Origin: Mariprofundaceae bacterium
Lineage (GTDB): Bacteria > Pseudomonadota > Zetaproteobacteria > Mariprofundales > Mariprofundaceae
DNA length: 5,741 nt
Direction of reading: 5' to 3'
Assembly (NCBI GenBank): GCA_013139875.1
Contig: WSZY01000135.1
Span: 1-5,741 of the forward strand
Shown: piece after piece, positions 1 to 5,741 of the stretch
Numbering within the stretch: position 1 is the first letter of the stretch
Layout of the letters: every line of letters starts with the position of its first letter
Translations under genes and position numbers: made by a program
Notes under the pieces: model-generated
What the model saw: only the letters and a program-made list of their open reading frames with translations
Databases searched by the model: none
What the model was told of the DNA's origin: nothing

Positions 1-1254
1 TTCACGTGAGTAATCGAGATAGAGCATGGAAGCCACTGCATCAACACGCAGCCCGTCGATATGAAACTCATCCAGCCAGAAGAGTGCCGAAGCAGTCAGG
101 AAGTTACGTACTTCATTGCGGCCAAAATTAAAGATATAGGTTCCCCAGTCCTTATGTTCGCCCAGGCGGGGGTCTTCATGCTCATAAAGCGGTGTACCAT
201 CAAAACGTGCCAGGCCATGTGCATCTTTGGGGAAGTGGGCAGGCACCCAGTCCAGAAACACGCCAATACCATTCCGGTGGCAGTAATCTACGAAATAGCG
301 GAAGTCATCCGGCGTCCCGAAACGGCTGGTCGGCGCAAAATAGCCGACTGTCTGGTAACCCCACGAACCATCAAACGGATGTTCAGTAATCGGAAGAAGT
401 TCAATATGTGTATAGCCGATCCACTGGCAGTATTCGACCAGCTGATGCGCAAGCTCACGATAATTAAAATATTCATCACTCCCTTTACGCCATGAGCCCG
501 GATGAACTTCATAGATACTCATCGGCCTGTCCAGTGCCTGATGCTCCGGTCTGTTATTTAACCACTCACTGTCCTGCCAGATGTACTCTCTCGGATTGTG
601 AACAATGCAGGCTGTTTTCGGGCGCAGTTCCATCTGCTGCGCGTAGGGATCCACCTTTTCAAAAATATCACCGTTTGCAGCACGGATCTCAAACTTGTAA
701 ACCTCTCCTTCACACAGCGCGGGAATGAATATCTCCCAGACTCCCGAAGAGCCCCGGATACGCATCTGGTGCTCCCGGCCATCCCAGTGATTGAAGTTGC
801 CAACCACACTGACTCTCGATGCGTTGGGTGCCCATACGGCAAAGCCGACACCCCACAGGCCATCAACTTCACGGACATGAGCACCAAGAAGCTTATATTT
901 TTCGAAGTGGTTCCCCTCTGCAATCAGGTGCAGATCAAGTTCGCCCAGCATGGCAGAAAACCTGTATGGATCTTCTTCATCCCATCTGTGTCCCTCTCTG
1001 TTCTCAATCCGGAACCGGTATGCAGATTCAAATGAGCCCTTTGGAAGTTTCACCTCAAACAGCTCAGTTCCTTCGATACGGGGCATGGCCTTTGCCCGTT
1101 TACCCGCTTCAATAATCCACATCTTCTCTGCACGGGGTTTAAATGCACGGACAATAACGCCACCTTTTGATGCTTCATGTCTCCCGAGGTAGGCAAAAGG
1201 ATCACTCCCCCTCGCCTCGATCACTTCATATGCATTTGATGTTAGATTGATCAT
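1..1254 (-). CDS. glgB: 1,4-alpha-glucan branching enzyme GlgB, 3' part cut off by window edge
   Basis: Glycogen branching enzyme of family GH13. It cuts an alpha-1,4-glucan chain and rejoins the piece through an alpha-1,6 bond, acting in the cytoplasm on glycogen. The visible 418 residues match the E. coli layout: an N-terminal N1/CBM48-like domain (about residues 10-110), a second CBM48 (about 120-215), then the catalytic barrel opening at YEVHPGSW (248-255). Active-site motifs seen are FDGSWGYQ (294-301), DWVPAHFP (335-342, GH13 region I) and GLRVDAV (401-407, region II) with R403 and the nucleophile D405. These positions equal E. coli numbering exactly, so the start is well supported. The acid/base Glu (E458 in E. 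coli) and the C-terminal domain lie beyond the left edge; about 310 residues are missing if the protein has the usual ~730. The start ATG (1252-1254) has AAGGA (1260-1264) five bases upstream. It follows pgm by 49 bp on the same strand and is probably co-transcribed. The frame is intact. Confidence 0.97.
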   Translation of the reverse strand, partial: MINLTSNAYEVIEARGSDPFAYLGRHEASKGGVIVRAFKPRAEKMWIIEAGKRAKAMPRIEGTELFEVKLPKGSFESAYRFRIENREGHRWDEEDPYRFSAMLGELDLHLIAEGNHFEKYKLLGAHVREVDGLWGVGFAVWAPNASRVSVVGNFNHWDGREHQMRIRGSSGVWEIFIPALCEGEVYKFEIRAANGDIFEKVDPYAQQMELRPKTACIVHNPREYIWQDSEWLNNRPEHQALDRPMSIYEVHPGSWRKGSDEYFNYRELAHQLVEYCQWIGYTHIELLPITEHPFDGSWGYQTVGYFAPTSRFGTPDDFRYFVDYCHRNGIGVFLDWVPAHFPKDAHGLARFDGTPLYEHEDPRLGEHKDWGTYIFNFGRNEVRNFLTASALFWLDEFHIDGLRVDAVASMLYLDYSRE

Positions 1255-1303
1255 ATTAATCCTTGTTTATTAAATGGTTAGATCTTCAAATAAAAGTTGT
1301 ATG
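1255..1303 (-). other. pgm-glgB intergenic spacer with glgB ribosome binding site
   Basis: This is a short AT-rich spacer between the pgm stop codon and the glgB start. It contains the glgB Shine-Dalgarno AAGGA (1260-1264, minus strand). I see no GC-rich stem followed by a T run, so no intrinsic terminator, which supports read-through from pgm into glgB as one transcript. No convincing separate glgB promoter was found. Confidence 0.6.
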
Positions 1304-2947
<1,644 letters not shown>

Positions 2948-2951
2948 TCAA

Positions 2952-2964
2952 ACTGAACTTCAGT
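2952..2964. repeat. 13-bp inverted repeat, possible operator in the pgm leader
   Basis: ACTGAA-C-TTCAGT is a perfect dyad with 6-bp arms around one central base. It sits between the predicted pgm transcription start (about 2971) and the pgm ribosome binding site, and just upstream of the candidate glgC -35. The position would suit a repressor site or a small leader hairpin. Symmetry is the only evidence; I do not recognise the sequence as the site of a known regulator, and a dyad this short could occur by chance. Confidence 0.3.
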
Positions 2965-2965
2965 G

Positions 2966-2992
2966 TTGATTGCCGATATTATACCGTAAAAT
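2966..2992 (+). promoter_or_regulatory. candidate glgC promoter (weak)
   Basis: TTGATT (2966-2971) and TAAAAT (2987-2992) on the plus strand match the sigma-70 hexamers at four and five of six bases. The spacer is 15 bp, shorter than the usual 16-18. Transcription would start near 2999, giving a leader of about 93 bases. The element overlaps the pgm -10 on the other strand. A promoter closer to glgC, for example near TATCCT at 3053-3058, is not excluded. Confidence 0.3.
2978..2983 (-). promoter_or_regulatory. pgm-glgB promoter, -10 element
   Basis: A perfect TATAAT on the minus strand, about 43 bases before the pgm start codon, predicts transcription from about 2971 and a leader of roughly 35 bases. 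No good -35 lies upstream: the best hexamer is TGCGCA at 3000-3005 with a 16-bp spacer, matching TTGACA at three of six bases. The promoter may therefore need an activator, or the -10 may be fortuitous. Confidence 0.55.
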
Positions 2993-3081
2993 GGCCCCCT
3001 GCGCAGCCCTCTTAATCGCTGCTCTTTCGTAGCCTCGGCTAGACAAAGATGTTATCCTGTCACCATCAAATGATCTTGCCG

Positions 3082-3086
3082 GGAGG
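3082..3086 (+). promoter_or_regulatory. glgC ribosome binding site GGAGG
   Basis: GGAGG within a G-rich run (3081-3088) lies five bases before the ATG at 3092. It favours that start over the in-frame ATG at 3107, which would shorten the protein by five residues and leave the Shine-Dalgarno 20 bases away. Confidence 0.8.
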
Positions 3087-3091
3087 GGTTA

Positions 3092-4357
3092 ATGCCGAAT
3101 CGACATATGGAACGTAATATCAGCCATCTGACAGCCAACACTGTCGCGATTGTTCTGGCTGGCGGTAAGGGTTCGAGGCTTAAGGCATTGACTGACTGGC
3201 GCGCAAAGCCGGGTGTTCCATTTGGTGGAAAGTTCAGAATTATCGATTTTCCACTCTCCAACTGTATCAACTCCGGCATTCGCCGTATTTCGGTTATGAC
3301 CCAATACAAATCACACTCACTGCAGCGCCATCTGCAGCGTGGCTGGAGCTTCCTCTCCGGTCAGTTTGGTGAGTTTCTCGAAGTGCTTCCAGCACAGCAG
3401 CGCATGGGTGAGGGCTGGTATGAAGGCACGGCTGATGCCGTCTATCAGAATCTCGATATTCTCCGCCACTATGATCCGGAATATATCATCGTTCTGGCTG
3501 GTGATCATATCTACAAGATGGATTATGGTAAGATGATTGCCGCCCACGTGGCCAAGGGTGCAGACATTACGGTTGGCTGCATTCCGATAATATTAAAAGA
3601 GGCCAGTGACTTTGGTGTCATGTCAACCGACGGTGAAGATCGAATTGTTGAATTCGCTGAAAAACCGGCTGATCCCAAGCCTATGCAGGGAGATCCATCC
3701 ATGGCGCTCGCCTCTATGGGCATCTATGTCTTTACCACCGAATACCTGCGCAGGCGCCTGCTTGAAGATGCACGGAATGAAGAGTCCACGCACGATTTCG
3801 GCCATGATCTGATTCCACATGCCATTGAGCACGCCAATGCTTTCGCATTTCCGTTTGTTAATGCCAATACCGGCGCACCCGGTTACTGGCGTGATGTCGG
3901 TACAATCGATGCGTACTGGGAAGCCAATATCAATCTGGCCACACTCGACCCTGAACTGAACATGTATGACTCGGAGTGGCCGATCTGGACACAGCAGGAG
4001 CAGCTGGCTCCGGCCAAGTTTGTCTTTGATGATGATGATCGCCGCGGTATGGCGGTTGATTCTATCGTCTCTGGCGGCTGTCTCATCACCGGTTCATCCA
4101 TTCGCAACTCAGTACTCTTCTCAAACGTACGTGTTCACTCGTATGCGAAGGTAGAAAGCAGTGTGGTTTTGCCTGATGTTACTATTGGGCGTAACAGCCG
4201 TCTTAACAGGTGTGTTATTGATAAAGGAACCATTATCCCTGAAGGAACCGTGATCGGTGAAGACAGAGAGGAAGATGCCAGGCGTTTCTATGTCAGTGAA
4301 AATGGTATCACACTGGTGACACCTGAAATGCTCGGGCAAGAGCTTCACACGCTCTAA
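3092..4357 (+). CDS. glgC: glucose-1-phosphate adenylyltransferase (ADP-glucose pyrophosphorylase), 421 aa
   Basis: GlgC makes ADP-glucose and pyrophosphate from ATP and glucose-1-phosphate, the committed and normally allosterically controlled step of bacterial glycogen synthesis. The N-terminal nucleotidyltransferase domain shows LAGGKGSRL (22-30), [17 protein letters not shown] (37-53), [10 protein letters not shown] (56-65), WYEGTADAV (109-117; Y110 matches E. coli Tyr114), LAGDHIYK (135-142; D138 matches catalytic Asp142) and EFAEKPADP (187-195; K191 matches glucose-1-phosphate-binding Lys195). The C-terminal half from about residue 325 ([10 protein letters not shown]...) is the left-handed beta-helix domain. 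E. coli GlgC has 431 residues; this is complete. Residues that contact the E. coli activator fructose-1,6-bisphosphate are not conserved: Trp36 replaces Lys39, Pro411 replaces Arg419 and Gly415 replaces Arg423. This suggests different effector control. Four tandem GAT codons (4028-4039) give FDDDDRR (312-318) in the interdomain linker region. It is the first gene of the rightward unit, eight bases before the GH57 gene. Confidence 0.97.
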   Translation: MPNRHMERNISHLTANTVAIVLAGGKGSRLKALTDWRAKPGVPFGGKFRIIDFPLSNCINSGIRRISVMTQYKSHSLQRHLQRGWSFLSGQFGEFLEVLPAQQRMGEGWYEGTADAVYQNLDILRHYDPEYIIVLAGDHIYKMDYGKMIAAHVAKGADITVGCIPIILKEASDFGVMSTDGEDRIVEFAEKPADPKPMQGDPSMALASMGIYVFTTEYLRRRLLEDARNEESTHDFGHDLIPHAIEHANAFAFPFVNANTGAPGYWRDVGTIDAYWEANINLATLDPELNMYDSEWPIWTQQEQLAPAKFVFDDDDRRGMAVDSIVSGGCLITGSSIRNSVLFSNVRVHSYAKVESSVVLPDVTIGRNSRLNRCVIDKGTIIPEGTVIGEDREEDARRFYVSENGITLVTPEMLGQELHTL

Positions 4358-4365
4358 ATTTTTAT

Positions 4366-5741
4366 ATGTCAGGTAAGAAAACCGTGAGCAAACCACTATC
4401 CGTCATATTCTACTGGCATATGCATCAGCCATTCTATCGAGAGGCTGAAAGTGGCCGTTATCATCTGCCATGGGTCTATCTCCATGCCATGAAGGACTAT
4501 ACCGACATGGCAGTCATTCTTGAACAGCTTCCCGGTGCGCGTGCAGTTATAAATTACGTTCCGTCCCTGACTTCACAAATCGAGGATTATGCAATACAGC
4601 TGCGCAACTGGCTGAATTGTGACCAGGATGAACTTCCAGACCCCCTGCTTGCCGCACTGGCGCATGAAACCGGCGACTATTCGAACGAGGAGTGTGAATA
4701 TCTTCTGAAAACCTGTTTTCGTCTGAATCACGAGAGAAATCTGCACCGCTATCCTGCCTACAGCCGCCTCTGGAATCTAGCAGAGCATGCAAAGACAGAT
4801 GATGCCACCAGATACCTTGGCAGACACTTCTACACCGATCTGGTTACCTGGTATCACCTCGGCTGGCTCGGAGAGACTGTTCGCAAAACCAATTTTGTTG
4901 CACGCAGACTGATCGAAAAGGGGCGTGACTTCGGATATCAGGATCGCCGTGAACTGCTGACTCTGATCGCATCGCTGTTGAGTGAAATACCCGAAAAACA
5001 CCGTAAACTGCAGGCAATGGGCAAGATTGAAATTTCAACCACCCCCTATGCACACCCCATCATTCCACTGATGCTTGATTTTAACACTGCCCTTGAAACC
5101 GTCCCTGATGCCCTGATCCCTAAAGAGCCTTACCCCGGTGGCAGAGAAAGAGCCAGAGAACATATCAGCATGGCGAAACGCTCCCACGAGAACCTGTTTG
5201 AACAGCCTGCAGCGGGTTGCTGGCCTGCTGAAGGAGCAGTCTCTGAAGATACGCTTGCACTGCTTGGTGAAGCCGGCTTCAACTGGTGTGCTACCGGTGA
5301 AGGCGTACTGCATCACTCACTTGGTTATAATGTGCGGGAAGGTCAGCCGGAAGAGGTTTATCACCCGTGGCTGGTGGGTGAAGGAGATGAGCAGATTACC
5401 TGTTTCTTCCGTGATGATCACCTCTCCGACCTGCTCGGTTTTGAATATTCACGATGGGATACCAACGATGCCGTTGGCAACTTTATGCAGGAACTGGCCG
5501 GTATCCGTCATCGAACCCAGGGTATGAAGGCACCGGTTGTTTCAATCATTATGGATGGTGAAAACGCATGGGAACATTATCATGAAAATGGCATGCCGTT
5601 TCTGATCAACCTTTATCAGTCGATCATAGAGCATGAAGATTATGAACTAACCACCTTCAGTGATTATCTGGAAGCGGCTCCGGCAACAGAACAACTGAAA
5701 AAGCTGACACAGGGCTCCTGGGTCTACGGCAACCTGTCGAC
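4366..5741 (+). CDS. glycoside hydrolase family 57 protein, alpha-amylase-like, 3' end cut off by window edge
   Basis: Retaining GH57 enzyme, likely cytoplasmic (no signal peptide), acting on alpha-glucans. GH57 includes alpha-amylases, amylopullulanases, 4-alpha-glucanotransferases and branching enzymes, so the exact reaction cannot be assigned. Numbered from ATG 4366, the family motifs are WHMHQP (17-22, region 1), GKIEISTTPYAHP (219-231, region 2), CWPAEGAVSE (285-294, region 3, with E289 as likely nucleophile) and IIMDGENAWE (394-403, region 4, with D397 as likely acid/base). Both catalytic residues are present, so the enzyme should be active. The WPAEGAVS and GSWVYGNLS (450-458) segments resemble the amylopullulanase/COG1449-like branch rather than the GH57 branching enzymes. 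The fifth motif and the C-terminus lie outside; at least 458 residues are seen and the frame is still open. The start is uncertain: ATG 4366 has no clear Shine-Dalgarno, whereas in-frame GTG 4384 has AGG at 4371-4373. Placement right after glgC implies co-transcription and a role in glycogen structure or turnover. Confidence 0.92.
   Translation, partial: MSGKKTVSKPLSVIFYWHMHQPFYREAESGRYHLPWVYLHAMKDYTDMAVILEQLPGARAVINYVPSLTSQIEDYAIQLRNWLNCDQDELPDPLLAALAHETGDYSNEECEYLLKTCFRLNHERNLHRYPAYSRLWNLAEHAKTDDATRYLGRHFYTDLVTWYHLGWLGETVRKTNFVARRLIEKGRDFGYQDRRELLTLIASLLSEIPEKHRKLQAMGKIEISTTPYAHPIIPLMLDFNTALETVPDALIPKEPYPGGRERAREHISMAKRSHENLFEQPAAGCWPAEGAVSEDTLALLGEAGFNWCATGEGVLHHSLGYNVREGQPEEVYHPWLVGEGDEQITCFFRDDHLSDLLGFEYSRWDTNDAVGNFMQELAGIRHRTQGMKAPVVSIIMDGENAWEHYHENGMPFLINLYQSIIEHEDYELTTFSDYLEAAPATEQLKKLTQGSWVYGNLS

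Noticed and set aside
598..1035. 145-aa open frame on the plus strand opposite glgB
   Set aside because: Antisense to the conserved GlgB CBM48 region, with no convincing ribosome binding site or recognisable motif; a shadow of the real gene.
3030..3041. Inverted repeat TAGCC-TC-GGCTA upstream of glgC as a terminator or attenuator
   Set aside because: A 5-bp stem with a two-base loop is sterically poor, and no T run follows it, so it is not an intrinsic terminator.
4365..4376. 12-base repeat TATGTCAGGTAA, also at 1300-1311
   Set aside because: Both copies are next to gene ends, but one or two chance 12-mer repeats are expected in 5.7 kb when both strands are considered, and the two contexts are unrelated.
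5138..5527. 129-aa open frame overlapping the GH57 gene in another plus-strand frame
   Set aside because: The GH57 frame carries conserved catalytic motifs through this whole stretch, so the alternative frame is a by-product of its codon use.
5736..5741. GTCGAC (SalI site) exactly at the right edge
   Set aside because: It could mark a cloning boundary, but the codons read as the expected GH57 segment (GNLST) and a 6-bp site at the edge can be coincidence; no vector sequence is visible.

Overview
The window holds four protein genes of bacterial glycogen (alpha-1,4/1,6-glucan) metabolism, arranged as two divergent transcription units around a 156-bp intergenic region. The organism looks like a Gram-negative, proteobacterium-type species with base composition near 50% GC by eye. 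GlgB and GlgC align with the Escherichia coli enzymes almost without gaps, while the phosphoglucomutase is of the eukaryote/Agrobacterium PGM1 type. A gamma- or zetaproteobacterial origin is my guess; no rRNA or lineage marker is present to confirm it.

Leftward unit (minus strand): pgm (2935-1304), then after 49 bp glgB (1254 to beyond the left edge; the first 418 residues are visible). Rightward unit (plus strand): glgC (3092-4357), then after only 8 bp a glycoside hydrolase family 57 gene (4366 to beyond the right edge; 458 complete codons visible). Gene density is high. The only non-coding stretches are 1255-1303, 2936-3091 and 4358-4365, and no gap exceeds 300 bases.

The proteins form a pathway: Pgm interconverts glucose-6-phosphate and glucose-1-phosphate, GlgC activates glucose-1-phosphate to ADP-glucose, glycogen synthase (GlgA, not in this window) would polymerise it, and GlgB adds alpha-1,6 branches. 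The GH57 protein, probably an alpha-amylase or glucan-remodelling enzyme, is tightly coupled to glgC and presumably trims or rearranges the glucan. The divergent region carries a perfect TATAAT -10 for pgm, a weaker candidate promoter for glgC that overlaps it, a 13-bp dyad in the pgm leader, and a strong Shine-Dalgarno sequence for each flanking gene.

I see no mobile elements, CRISPR, tRNA or rRNA, and no clearly undescribed system. The points most worth a second look are the loss of the E. coli-type allosteric residues in GlgC, the GH57 gene inside a glycogen-synthesis operon, and the interleaved divergent control region.
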